Origin: Chamaea fasciata
Taxonomy: Eukaryota > Chordata > Aves > Passeriformes > Sylviidae
Length of the DNA: 64,000 nucleotides
Direction: 5' to 3'
Assembly (NCBI GenBank): GCA_029207755.1
Contig: JARCOQ010000006.1
Coordinates: forward strand, 68,608,093-68,672,092
Part shown: piece after piece, positions 38,757 through 49,966 of the stretch
Layout of the letters: every line of letters starts with the position of its first letter
Numbering within the stretch: position 1 is the stretch's first letter
Notes under the pieces: model-generated
What the model was told of the DNA's origin: nothing
The model's input: only the letters and a program-made list of their open reading frames with translations
Database searches by the model: none
Made by a program: the position numbers and the translations under genes

Positions 38757-38768
38757 GCCACCTCGCGG
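38757..38768 (-). promoter_or_regulatory. candidate CTCF-binding core
   Basis: GCCACCTCGCGG matches the reverse complement of the CTCF core CCGCGNGGNGGC at every fixed position. It lies between the minisatellite and the start codon, a plausible place for a boundary. A single motif match is weak evidence of binding. Confidence 0.35.
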
Positions 38769-38911
38769 TCATTGCTGGCACAGGACGAGGCGGAGCTGCA
38801 CAGTGACGCCATCGGTGGGCGCCGCGGGGTGACGCCGTTACGGCCGTTCCCGGCCCCGCTCCCAATCCCGATCCCGGCCCCCGGGCCGTGAGGGCGGCTT
38901 GGGGCGCTCCG

Positions 38912-39049
38912 ATGCGGCGGCGGGCAGGATGCACCAGAAGCTGCTGCGCAGCGCGCACTACATCGAGCTGGGCAGCTACCAGTACTGGCCAGTGCTGGTG
39001 CCCCGCGGCATCCGGCTCTACACGTACGAGCAGATCCCGGTGTTCCTGA
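38912..39049 (+). other. PAQR3: overlapping upstream ORF of PAQR3
   Basis: An ATG 17 bases before the PAQR3 start opens a 45-codon frame, offset from the main frame, that ends with TGA at 39047-39049 inside exon 1. Its context is weak (C at -3, C at +4), whereas the main ATG has A at -3. It matters only if transcription starts upstream of 38912, which is likely but not shown. Confidence 0.45.
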
Positions 39050-39113
39050 AGGACAACCCCTACATCACCGATGGATACCGCGCCTACCTGCCCTCCCGCC
39101 TCTGCATCAAGAG
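38929..39113 (+). CDS. PAQR3: PAQR3 coding exon 1
   Basis: Codes residues 1-61 plus two bases of S62, the cytosolic N-terminal region (MHQKLL..., GSYQYWP, NPYITDGYR). In the family this part is implicated in Raf binding. Donor is AG|GTGAGC at 39114. Confidence 0.96.
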
Positions 39114-42100
39114 GTGAGCGCGCCCCGCGGTCCCGGGCCTCCCCCGCCCCCGCCGCCGCTCACCGCCTGCCCCGCCTTGTGTCTCCTCTCCCTCAGCCTC
39201 TTCATCCTCTCCAACGAGACCGTCAACATCTGGAGCCACCTGCTCGGCTTCCTGCTCTTCTTCACGCTGGGCATCTACGACCTGACGGCCGTGCTGCCGG
39301 CGGCCGGCGCCTCCCGCGAGGACTTCGTCATCTGCTCCGTCTGCCTCTTCTGCTTCCAGGTGGGCGCCGGCTCCAAGGCGGTGTTGAACCCCTCCCGCCG
39401 TGCGGGCTCGGGTCGCGCTGGGAACAGCGCGGTTTGAGCGGCATCGCTCTTCCAGGTAAAAGCCGCTGTGCTTGGGTCGGATCTGACCTGCAACAAGCTG
39501 GGGAAAACTGAACACAGCTGGCATGGGATAGAGTCAGTGGTAAATAAGTGCGTTTGTCCAGGCCGTGTCTCAGAGCTTCCGCAGTTTGAGGGGGACCTGA
39601 CGCGGCTCCAGGCGGCACCACGTGCTGCTGGAAAAGGTCAAGCACCGGAGCAGGCAGATCAGCCGTGGCCTGATGGTTGGGAAGGGCAGGAGGGCTGGTG
39701 GCCTGACTTTTTACTTGTCTGTAAAAAAAATCTGTTCTTACTTGTCTGTAAAACAAATCTGTTTCCACATGACTTTAAAGGGCCACTGCAGCTCCCATGA
39801 AGTGCACTGTCCTAGCAAGAGCACAGAGAACTAAAGGCACTGTTTGTGTTCTCTGCAGGGTACAGGATGCCTTTGTACAGCCACAAGTGCGGAAAACTCT
39901 CTTGCTGGCTGGGAAAGCATTATTCTAGTGCTCCTCCCTCCTTTTGCAGAAGGTTACAGAGAACCAAACATTTCTCAGGGAAAAGATTTTAAGCCAGCCT
40001 AGGAGCAAACAAGCAGCCTGTGCTTTAAGAGTTAAACTTCTGTGTGTTCCCTCAGTAAAGGCACACAGTTGGTGCTGGGCAGTCAGGGCAGGTTTGGGCT
40101 TTGGGCTCTGCCTGGGATAGTTTGCCCCAGTGGAATTCTTCGTCCCCCTGTATTGGTGTATATGTGTCTCCCTGGAGCACTGTCAGCTCACTCGGCCTCA
40201 TGAGCCCACTTTTCCTACTTGTGCAACTGGTTATCATGGTTTGCAGTGTCCTGCTCCTCCTCCCTGCTGCCAGAGAAGCTTTATGGCTGGCTGGCAGGGA
40301 TCACCAGTGCCTGCACAACATGTCACGGGCTGGGCGCCCACTCCAGCTGCAGAGCTGAAACTTGCTGTGCTCCCTGCTCCTTTGTAAGGAATTAATCCTC
40401 CTCCTCTGGCCCTCTGTGCAGGTCTGTATGCTTTGCTCAGTAGGATATCACCTGTTCTGCTGTCACCGCTCTGAGAAGACTAGCCGGCGCTGGATGGCAC
40501 TGGATTACGCGGGAATTTCCATTGGGATCCTGGGCTGCTATGTGTCAGGGGTGTTCTACGCCTTCTATTGCAGTAACGTGAGTCAGGAGCACACGTCCTT
40601 GCAGGGTTTAATTTGTGTGGTCTCACTGTAGTTTCCATGCTGCAGGAAGGGGGTTCAGTACAGGCATCCAGATAGAACAGGAGTGGGGAGACAGGGATGG
40701 GAACTGGAACACATCCCTCTGACCTCAGCAGAACTGTGCCAGCTGAAGAGACAGGCAAATGCAGGTTTTAGTTTCCAACTGTTGATTGCACAAGCCAAAA
40801 GGAAATATTTAAATTTTTCTCAAGGCAGGGAAACTACAGGCCCTACCTGTATCCAGTGCCTGAGGCTGATCATGGGATGTTTCCCATCACAGGTACTTTA
40901 TTCAAACAGCACTGCCTATGAGGTAGCTGCTATGAGGCAGAAACAACCTTGTTTTCTCTCCATCTAATAGAAGATGAGTAAATGAGTTCCCTCTTAAGGC
41001 CTGCTGTGGATCTGGCTGTCCAGGAGCTGAACTGGGCTGGTGAGGCACAGGTGCATTGAAAAGTTTGGTGCAGGAAGTGCTTGGAATAAAGGATGTGCTG
41101 CCAGGTGCCCCCAAGCAACTGAGTTGCTTCCCCTCAGAGCCAGCTGACAAACACAGGGCCCTGCACTGAGACTCACCACTGGTACTCGTGGCAGGGACAG
41201 ATTGAGGTATTGCTGTGCTCATTGAAACTTTCTGCCCAGAGCTGACTTTTGCACATGATAAGAAACCCACAAACTTGCCTTTGTTTCTTTTTGCCCTCAG
41301 TACTGGCGCCAGGTGTATTTGATCACTGTGCTGGCCATGATTCTGGCAGTATTTTTTGCTCAGATCCACCCCAGTTACCTCACACAGCAGTGGCACAAGC
41401 TGCGCTCCATCATCTTCTGCTCCGTGTCTGGCTACGGAATCATTCCCACCATCCACTGGGTTTGGCTCAATGGCGGCGTTGGTACATCCATTGTACAGGT
41501 AAAAAAAAAAAAGAAGGAAATTAGATTACCTTTTGCTTTTCACTTGCCATTTTCCTTGAGTCTTACACTTGGGGAAACAGCGGGGAAGCAGGAGGAGGTA
41601 AAATTCCTCTAAGAAGAGAATTCTTTTGGTCGTTACAATCCAAATGGGAACACTGAGAAATGTGTTGAGAGAGGGTAAGCTTGGGAAGCTGCATTCTACT
41701 GTGCTGCCCTAAAACTGCATGGTGAGAAGGAAAGTGGGATCCAGGTGTGTGTGTGCCTGGGCACAGAGCAGTCTGTGCAGGCAGACCACACCCTCGCCAG
41801 GGCAGGGGGCCAGGAGCTGAGGTAGCTGTGGAACAGGAGCGAGCCTGTCAGGCTGCATGAGTGCTCAGGGCTGGCCGCCTCCACAGCTCCAGAGGGCAAC
41901 CAGGAGACACTGGGATGATGGGATGATTATTTGCCTCCTCTTCTGTTCCCTAGGATAGCAGCAGAAATTAGCATTTACCTGCTCAGCCCTCTGCCTCCCA
42001 CACAATCCCCTAACAGCTCCTTCATGTTACTATTTTCCTGTTTGTTTCACCACTTGGAATTATGCTGTGAAAGCAGCAGCCTAGTACAGCTAAAGGCAGT

Positions 42101-43345
42101 CCAGTGTGCCCCAGTATGAACCACCCTGAAATCACTGCAGTCACCCAGGGACACCTGATGGTGCTGAAGGAAACACTTCCTTTTCATAGTGCAAAAGTGC
42201 ACAAACTGCGCATGCCTGGGCTGGCCTGGATAGATGGCTGTCCCTTGGGGCAAGGGTTCACCCTGGTCCAGAGCTGCTGTGGTATGTGGAAGAGCACCAC
42301 TTGGAAATAGATGTGGCCTTTATACAGGACACTTCACACTGGCCCTCTAAAAATCATATCAATAGCAGTTGTGCCCCCACACTTCCCCATTCAGCTTCCC
42401 CTGGGATAGCAGGATGGTGTCTACAGTACACATTTTGTTTCCACACTTCAGAAAAATGGTCCACTTTTGGTAACAAAACATTCTGCTAACAAAATCCACC
42501 TGGTGACTGAATTGCTGGTTATTGACCAGCCAGTGTGAGCCGTCCTATGGGCTCTGATGCAGCAGCTGCAATCCCAATGTAAGACAGCTGCTATGTGTGC
42601 TGTTGCTGAACTCAGTAGCTTGCAAGTAGAAGCAAGACGCTGGAATAAAAGAGGTTTCTTCCTACGCAGGCTTTCCCAGAGTTTGGCATGAGCATTCCCA
42701 TTGGATCTGTGCATAGCTAACACAGGCAGGGTAGGAAGATTTGGTGTTGTCATGCCTTCTCCTTTTTTATTTTTAGGGACTTTTTTTTCTGCTTTTGCCT
42801 TCTAACAGAATAGGAGAGCTTCCTTTTCTTTTTCAGGAGTTTGCTCCGCGAGTATTTGTCATGTACTTCATCGCTGCTGTAGCTTTTCTCTTCTATATTT
42901 CCAAAGTTCCAGAAAGATACTTCCCAGGTAGGAAATTCTCTTCTAGCTTTTTTTTTCTGCTGTTAAGCTTCCTGCAGTGTCACAGTCCTTGCTGTGGGTC
43001 CTGAACTTCCTGACCATGTTCCCCATGCAGAGTAAAAGAGTGGGAGGAGGCAGGCAACTTCCATCAAGTTCCTTAAAGAACTTTCCCTGTCACCCCTCAG
43101 GGGCAGGGTGTGGCAGAGCTCTGCAGGAGACTGATTGCACTGCACGTCCTGTGGCCTAATTTTAACAGCTGAACTCCATGCCCCTGTTCTCCCCCACCAC
43201 AGGCCAGCTGAACTACCTCGGCTCGAGCCACCAAGTGTGGCACATCCTGGCAGTAGTGATGCTGTATTGGTGGCACCAGTCCACAGTGTACATCATGCAG
43301 TACCGACACAGCAAGCCCTGCCCTGAGTACAGCATGGACTTGTGA
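38929..43345 (+). CDS. PAQR3: PAQR3 (progestin and adipoQ receptor family member 3; RKTG), complete, six coding exons
   Basis: Coding exons are 38929-39113, 39197-39359, 40422-40577, 41301-41498, 42837-42927 and 43203-43345. All introns are GT-AG and frames join exactly, giving 311 codons plus stop, the same length as the human protein as I recall it. PAQR3 is a seven-transmembrane Golgi protein that tethers Raf kinase and so dampens ERK signalling (known for the family member). Visible hallmarks are the SNETVNIWSH motif (residues 67-76), S122/H126 in CSVGYH, LDYAGIS (143-149) and H274/H278 in SSHQVWH. By analogy with adiponectin receptors, the three histidines would bind zinc. The start at 38929 matches the family N-terminus MHQKLL. 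The in-frame TTG at 38899 was rejected. Confidence 0.97.
39197..39359 (+). CDS. PAQR3: PAQR3 coding exon 2
   Basis: Acceptor CCCTCAG ends at 39196. Codes residues 62-116 with the PAQR signature SNETVNIWSH and the first membrane helices (LLGFLLFFTLGIYDLTAVL). The preceding intron is only 83 bp. Donor GTGGGC at 39360 is in phase 0. Confidence 0.96.
39360..40421 (+). other. PAQR3: PAQR3 intron 2
   Basis: A 1,062-bp GT-AG intron. I see no gene, repeat or RNA in it. Open frames inside it have no domain and read through neither splice site meaningfully. Confidence 0.85.
40422..40577 (+). CDS. PAQR3: PAQR3 coding exon 3
   Basis: Codes residues 117-168 (VCMLCSVGYHLF...), including H126, the candidate zinc ligand, the basic loop HRSEKTSRRW and helix segment LDYAGISIGILGCYVSGVFY. 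Exactly 52 codons, phase 0 at both ends. Donor AAC|GTGAGT at 40578. Confidence 0.96.
40578..41300 (+). other. PAQR3: PAQR3 intron 3
   Basis: A 723-bp GT-AG intron with no further feature seen. Confidence 0.85.
41301..41498 (+). CDS. PAQR3: PAQR3 coding exon 4
   Basis: Codes residues 169-234 (YWRQVYLITVLAMILAVFF..., FCSVSGYGIIPTIHWVWLNGG), two to three transmembrane helices. Exactly 66 codons. Acceptor TTGCCCTCAG, donor CAG|GTAAAA at 41499 followed by an A-run. Confidence 0.96.
41499..42836 (+). other. PAQR3: PAQR3 intron 4
   Basis: A 1,338-bp GT-AG intron. I see no gene or repeat in it. Confidence 0.85.
42837..42927 (+). CDS. PAQR3: PAQR3 coding exon 5
   Basis: Codes residues 235-264 plus the first base of G265 (EFAPRVFVMYFIAAVAFLFY..., SKVPERYFPG). 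The loop before the last helix carries the family-conserved PERYFPG. Acceptor TTTTTCAG, donor CAG|GTAGGA. Confidence 0.96.
43203..43345 (+). CDS. PAQR3: PAQR3 coding exon 6, C-terminus and stop
   Basis: Completes G265 and codes residues 266-311 and TGA at 43343-43345. Contains SSHQVWH with H274 and H278, the last helix (ILAVVMLYWWHQ) and the tail YRHSKPCPEYSMDL. Confidence 0.96.
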
Positions 43346-45565
43346 GCCAAGGTACGGCTGTTGCCATCCTCGGGGAACAGGATACTCTTATAACCACAGG
43401 CTTCAGGAATCCTGGCCTGAACCTCAGGTCACTGTCCCAGAGCGGGTCCTGATTGGTGCAAGTAAAAAGCAGAGATGTGATGCCAGGCACTCTGCTCACC
43501 TGTGCTGCTGCACTGGATGAGGCTCTGTGGAGCTGCTGGGCCCTCCAGCAGTTTCAGAGCAGGCTGGACTTAGCCCTGCCAGATCCCTTCCAGCTCAGTG
43601 TCACAACCCTTGTAGTCTCAAACCATCAGGCGATTTTCCTCAGGCTCTTGTCAGGTTTTCAGTCTGCTTAGCATTGATTTGGATGTTGTGGAAATCAAAT
43701 GAGTTGCCAAGTACATGTGCAAAGTTATTTACCTCATTTCCCTGCTCTGTTTCAAAAGGCAGCACAAGAGGATTCGTGACTGAGGGTCTGGACCTCATGT
43801 GATGAGCTGTGCTGTCAAGGACTTGGGCCGCTCCTTTCCTGACTCCTGGACTGTTACCCTCTTGCTGGGACAAAGCATTACTGCAAGCTTTGATAGACAC
43901 AGCAGCAGTGCCTGGGATCTATGGGGCATTTCCTTCTCGGCCAGTTCCTGCTCCGCAGTCAAGCACCGAACAGCTCTTCCTGGAGTGAGACAGCAGGAGG
44001 CTGAGCTATCGTGGCATGGAGATCCCAGCAGGATGTTTTGTTGCCTGGCAAACACAAACGGCTCAGCCAAGGGTACTCAGGCCTGGACACCAGGTTTTTG
44101 GGTGGTGCACACCATTTGAACACTTTGGACAGCCTGCCTGTAAAATTGTAGGAACTGTGGGAGCTGGTCCTGGATCCAAACCATAGCCCTGTGGGCTGTG
44201 CATCCTTCAGTCTTTGCATGGAAGATGTTTTTATGCTTCAGTGTTGGCACAGGAACGTATGGACTGGAATTCAATGGATTTGTGTCCTGGTCTGGACGAC
44301 CTCTTTCCCATTCCCTGGGAGATAAGATCACATGACATTCAGCACACCTAGATCTTCATTGCAGATCTTAAAAATAGCCTCCCCCAAGGGGGGTTGTGCC
44401 ATTGCTTGAAGAAATCTCTCTAGATCCCTTCAGTAATCTGGAATTGGTATTCCAAAATATTCCAGGAGTAGCACTAAGCCTGGGTGTCCATATTTGTTGC
44501 TGTTTTGCCGTCAGTGAACCTGCTGGGGATGCAGATCCCTGACCTTTGGCCTTTCCACGTGTGCAGGATGATACTGCATTTGCAGGCACCCCTGTCCAAA
44601 AGGACTTGCTGCCACAATCCTGCCAAAGTGCAAAGGCTGTCTGGAGTTTCAGGATGTGTCGTGGAACCGTCTCTTGTTGTTAAATGAACACCAGGGAGCC
44701 ATGAAATAACTCTGGTTATTGCATAGCTGCAACCCAGCCCAATTAAGCTCCACAGGTGCCAGTCTTCCAAACAGCATGGAAATCCTTTGGACTTCTGGGT
44801 TAGAGGCAACAATGCTGTTGGGACTACTCCTAAGTGGCTAATGTCCTTGTGGAGAGGGCTTCCCTGTAATCCACTGGGAGAGCCTGGCTCAGTGCAGTGA
44901 CTTTCTCAGGGCCGGCAGGCTCTGTTAGTTGCCCAAAGCTGCCTCTCCCTGGGCTAAGGCAGAGGAGCAGGACTTGTTTTCTGGTCAGAGTGTGCCAAGG
45001 AGATTTGTAGTGGAGGTGGAAGCTTACAGATAGGCACCTGAACTCCTCAGGCATGGAGAAGGCAGGATAGTAACTCCTCCTGTGCTGGACAGGGATGCCA
45101 TCTGTTTAGGTCAGAGGGTGGGTTTGGTGCCTTTTTTTTTTTTTTAACTCCAGAGACAAGTATTGGCACAACTCACCCTGCATTAATGATTCAGCTCCCA
45201 GACCTTTAAGCCTTTCAGTGTAAGCACTGATTTTTTTATGATTTTTTTTAACTTGACAGCCAAGCAAGTTTCAAGTGCACTAATTACTACTACTGAAGCC
45301 TGACAAGGAACTTGCAAGTGTAAGTTTTTTTCCAGTGTTATGTGTACAATGATACTCGAAGAATGTGTCTGTGCTCTGAAATAATACTGACTTTAGCATT
45401 CACTAATGTATTTTTTAATGGAAATTCTTAACTACTCCAGCAGTTTTCACCAGATCAGGAAACTGATTGCCAAGCTGTGCATTTTTACCTGACCCAATTT
45501 ATCAAGCTGCATGATAGTCTTTGATGTACATACTGAACTTATAAATAAATTCCAGTTCATTAGCT
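43346..45565 (+). other. PAQR3: PAQR3 3' UTR
   Basis: From the stop codon to about 16 bases beyond the AATAAA at 45544. No open frame of note is present. A T-rich run lies at 45131-45145 and AT-rich sequence at 45220-45560. The end is predicted, not observed. Confidence 0.65.
45544..45549 (+). terminator. PAQR3: PAQR3 poly(A) signal (predicted)
   Basis: AATAAA in cttataaataaattcc, the first canonical hexamer I find after the stop codon. A second + strand AATAAA lies at 46136-46141 and could give a longer form. Confidence 0.65.
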
Positions 45566-46194
45566 TTTTCCTTGGAGTAACATCATTCCTGCATCTCATG
45601 CAGTGAAACAATAGATGTCAATGGCTCAGCCATGGAACTTGGGTCACATCCTGTGGGTTACACAGACAGCGATTTTTGGGGGAGAATCTCTAGCTGAATT
45701 TGCTGATGAACTCAGCTTTGCAGCCTACTACCACTACTCTTTAATAACAGAATCCTGTTGCTGCTATATCTGCTCTTGACCATTTTCATTCTTACTTCAG
45801 CTCACCCAGGAGTAAAATCAATACAAGGAGCTTTCAAAAACCCTTTCCAGTAACCAACTGCAGGAAGGGGCACACACCACATTATAGTTCTGTCCAAGTG
45901 CAGAGCTTGGTCCACAGCAGTGGCACTGGAAATCATACATGACCTTGCTGCAGCAAGGCTTTAAGGAGTAACAATGAACCAAAGGAATTCAAAATAACAC
46001 AACCCACAGACTTTTAACCAGTTGGACACAGCAAGATGATTGGGCAGCAAACACAACTACTTAAAACACTTTTAAGAGAGCCCCAGTTGCTTACAGCTAC
46101 AAAACAATTCAGCAGCAGCAGCACTGCTTATAATGAATAAATGAAAGCCTACACATGAACACTTCACAATGCAGTGTTGAAGAGACCTGCAAAG
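45566..46194. other. intergenic spacer between convergent 3' ends
   Basis: About 630 bp between predicted PAQR3 and BMP2K ends. It holds a CAG-rich short run near 46111-46123 and a second + strand AATAAA at 46136. No gene is seen. Confidence 0.55.
46136..46141 (+). terminator. PAQR3: possible distal PAQR3 poly(A) signal
   Basis: AATAAA in aatgaataaatgaaag. If used, PAQR3 transcripts would end within about 40-60 bases of the predicted BMP2K end. Confidence 0.3.
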
Positions 46195-49100
46195 ACACTG
46201 TTACCAGGTTTGTTTATTTAACAACTCCAAGGATTTTATGATATACATCAGCTTCACAAAAAAAGTTAAAAGTTCTCGCTTTAGTAGTACACAAAAAAGC
46301 TTTAGAAACTCCAAGTCTAACAGGAAATGGAAGTGTAGTTCAGGCAAGTGCACTTAAAAGCTGAATGCCAGCAATTTTAAAATAGTATTTATGGTCTTTA
46401 ATACTAGGTGATGCCTCAGTCACAACTTTAGCCATACATACAATCTCCTTGATTTCCTTTCAAAATAAGCACTATGGAACAGTAACACAGCAGCCACCCT
46501 TGGTGCTCAACTCATACTCACTCAAGTGACAAACATGATTGTGGCTGCCGGATTACCAAAACCACAGCACCTCCAAGGGGTCTGTGATGTGTGCGAGCAT
46601 GTGTATATTTTATATATGCTTCTCGTATATAAAAATACACGATATTGTATAAAAAAACTCCAGATAAACTCTTTTTCTCACAGTAGTAAATATACAAACT
46701 TATTTTCACAGTACTCGGTTTTACTAACTGGGACACCCAGAGTGATTATAAGCTTTTTCCTCCAACACTGGTGCTCACAGAGCCCCCCACCACACAGGGC
46801 AGCCAAAGCATTAATTATATTATTTACACACCTCAGGGCCCGTTGAGCCTGCAAACACAACTACCTGGTTTTTCCTTCTGTGACCACAACCACCTAAGGG
46901 CTTCTTAGTACCTTGGGACAGACGCTCTCTCCAGCAGCTGTTCCTAGAAGGCCTGTGCTTCAGTCCCTCAACATGCTGAAGGAGAAGCTGTAAAAATCCA
47001 TTGGGATTTCTGTCTGGAAGGGAAGTGTCAACCCTTTACCTTGCCATCTTGCTACCAGAGGCAGCATTTACATGTCTACTGCAGCAACGGCTTTCCTGAT
47101 TTCAAGTAAGGTCACGTTGCACTCCACACACCCTGAAAAAAGTGAAAGGATATCCCATTCCCTGACAGTCACACATTTCACCTCCTTTGAATAGTGGATA
47201 GTGGCTGAAAATAACCCCAAACTTGGGTTCAGTTGTGCATAAACTACATACACCAGGCAAAGTCAGCTTAGTGGGGTGTACCAGTCTCACATTGACCATG
47301 AGAAAGGATAAAATAACTCTAAAGAGAAAAAGTTACATTTAAGCAAAAACCTGATTGGTGTCTCCAGTATGAAGAACAAGGTTTGTTTAGGAGGCAAATA
47401 TCTTGGGCCATAACTCATGCCAGCTCTAAAGTCACTGGGGTTTGCAGTTTGCCTTTGCCTTACCTCTCCCTTCAGCTTTGCTGTGCTGCAGTATAATTAC
47501 ATACAAGACCCCCTGCCAAAACCCCCTGCAGCCCTCCTCAGCCTGGAGTCTCAGAGTTAATCAACAATATATGAACACATTTCCTATTTTTAATTTACCT
47601 GATCACTTCTGCCCACACTGCATCTGTCGGTGCCCAGCCTCCTCCCCTATATGTCCGACAGCCCCCACTTCTCCTCCCAGGCCCTGGAGCCAAGCCCCAG
47701 TGCCATGTGTGTTGTTAATCCTTCCCGTTGCTCTCCCACTGGGAAGGCAGCAACAGCATGGCTTCGGTGAGGACCAGCCACACTTAGGACCACAGTTTTA
47801 ATCTCATTTTGTGTCCACCCCACTGCCCCATTTGTCCTCTCACTCTGTTCCAAGAGCTCTTCAGGCAGGTATCAGCTCTGAAGGACATTGAGAAAGGCAG
47901 CTCATAAGCATGTACAGAGGAAAAAAAAAAGGAAAAAGACCATTAACCTGAGTGTCAGAAATGCTACAAAAACTGGTATGTGCTTCTTGCAGCCTTTGGC
48001 ACCAAACAGGTGAGAAGAGCAGTAATAAAGCCCATAAAGTCCTGTGTTGAAACATTTCTACTCAGTCTCCTAAGGGCCTAACTTCTAAGCCTGGAAAAGG
48101 CACACTGAAGCAGGCACAGCTGGAATATTCCACTTACACCCTGTGAGAAATGAAACTGAGGAAGATGAAGGCAGCTATCTATACACTATCACTTAAGAGT
48201 TACATTCAGATTCCAGGGCTAAGGGAAGCAATCTCACATACATCCTAGGGGGCATTTTATCAAACTGATCCCAAAAGGGGTCACATGATTTGTCTTCAAT
48301 GTGTTTTCAGTGACTATTGTAAGGGACCAAATCCCACCCCTCAGAGATCTCAGGATCACAGATCTCCTGTATATCCAGCAGGAGGCATCGGGGGGGAAAT
48401 CTCACAACCCTGAATATTTCACTTCACCGGTGACAGGGACACGAGGACACCTGGCCACAAACAGTGATGTCTTCCATGTGCAAACACCCAGCTACCTACT
48501 CCTCAGCCTCCAGCGGAGCAGGACAGAAAGGTGAGACAACCCGAGGAACCATCTCCTTCCATGTCCCCGTGAGGATAGCCATGCAACTCACGGGCTGTCC
48601 TGAGGGGCACTGTCTCTGCAGATGGTGTCCATGGTTTGGGACAAGCTGGGTGGCAGTAGAGCTGTCCTGCCTACACACACCACCAGCTTCTGCAGCAAGG
48701 AAGCAAACCCTGTGCTCAGCAGTGTTCACACCTCTCAGAGTTCCTCAGCCTCCAAGGTTCTGGGTAGCAGGGCAGGGGTCCTGCCTGAAAGGCTCCATTG
48801 GGTGAAATGCAGCTCAGTGGTCTGGCAGCCACCAGCTCCTGCTGGAACACAGCCGGGGCAGGAAGCATCTGAGGAGCAGGAGCATAAATGCAAAGCTCAG
48901 TGCATTTAGCAAACCTTAAAAGAGCATTTGGTTACAGTCATTTCATAAAACTGTTGTGGCACAAAACCAACAGGTTTGAGAGAATACACATTTTCTTTGC
49001 AATAAAAATCCAGGAGGAAAACACACCCAAATCCCAGTTTGTAATCAAATCAATCCAACGGCTGTACCTCACAGTCAACTCTGCAAGTTGTCTGAAACAC

Positions 49101-49966
49101 TCCATATGTGCCCAAGGACAGCCCCTCTTGCAGTGGGATGAAGAGTCTCCTAAGTGCTGCAATCCCAGCCACATGCCTACTGGGTCACTCCCCTACACAT
49201 TCAGGCTTCCCACAGATCAGTAAATCATCTGCTTCTTTAGTTTAGACTCTACATTATCAGTTTGCTATTGTACATTAATGGCACTTACTATGGAAAAAAA
49301 AAACATTAAAATTGACCATTTAGGCACACAAAAAATAATCTTTCATCTCTGCAGCTGCATAGATGTCTGTAAGGTCCCAAGCCATAGCTGTGCTCTGGAA
49401 TTCTGGGCCACAGCCCCTTGAGGATGTGGCTGCTTTATTTTTATGATTAATAAAGGTAGCTTTCACCTAGGAAGCAAAGACTTGGCCATTTTCAGCACAT
49501 AATCTGGATATCAGTATGCCTTGGTTCTTAGGTCTGCTGAGACACGATGAAGCACCACAGTTCATAAGCCCCCTGTACATATGGAAAACACATTCCACGT
49601 GCTCCCTGCCTCTTCCACTCCACTGGGGCACATGGCAGAGGGATGGAAAGGCAACACAAAAGTGCACAATGACAGTATGTCCCAGGGCCCCAAGTCAATA
49701 ACAGGGATTCATATCCAATTCCTTATTTCATTCCGGGAGCCATCTGCCATAAGGAAACAACATTCCCGATTTTTACTTTTTCTCAAAAAGACCCAAATCA
49801 GAATTAGCCATTATTTGCAACTCCATCAAGCATGCAGGCCACTGCCTCCTCAACCTGAACAAGCTGTACAACCCAGGCCCCTGGAATTTTAACCACATAA
49901 ATTACTCCACTAAATCCTTATTATGGGACTTGAAGAGGTGGAGTGGAGGGAACCCACTGGAAGCCT
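46195..49966 (-). other. BMP2K: BMP2K 3' UTR (predicted extent)
   Basis: About 3.8 kb from the TAG stop to a predicted cleavage site downstream of AATAAA at 46218-46213. The distal part (46560-46860) is AT-rich. Internal - strand poly(A)-like hexamers, such as tttatt near 49434, could give shorter forms. No separate gene is supported within it. Confidence 0.55.
46213..46218 (-). terminator. BMP2K: BMP2K poly(A) signal (predicted)
   Basis: TTTATT on + equals AATAAA on -, in a context suited to cleavage near 46195. It was chosen because no canonical - strand hexamer lies between it and the PAQR3 3' end. It could be an alternative among several signals. Confidence 0.5.

Larger units (their letters stand above)
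38701..39450 (+). promoter_or_regulatory. PAQR3: PAQR3 CpG-island promoter region
   Basis: Very GC- and CpG-rich DNA surrounds PAQR3 coding exons 1 and 2. Upstream of the start codon it contains two tgacgcc CRE-like words (near 38804 and 38830) and GC-box-like runs. No TATA box is seen, consistent with a dispersed CpG-island promoter. The transcription start is not determinable by eye and probably lies between 38770 and 38910. Confidence 0.7.

Noticed and set aside
38899..38928. N-terminal extension of PAQR3 from an in-frame TTG
   Set aside because: The family protein starts at MHQKLL. The ATG at 38929 has A at -3 and gives exactly the usual 311 residues.
38311..38958. 215-codon - strand frame rich in Pro, Ser, Leu and Arg, and a 160-codon frame overlapping it
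   Set aside because: Both are translations of the minisatellite in different frames. The codons follow the DNA repeat, and there is no domain or conserved start.
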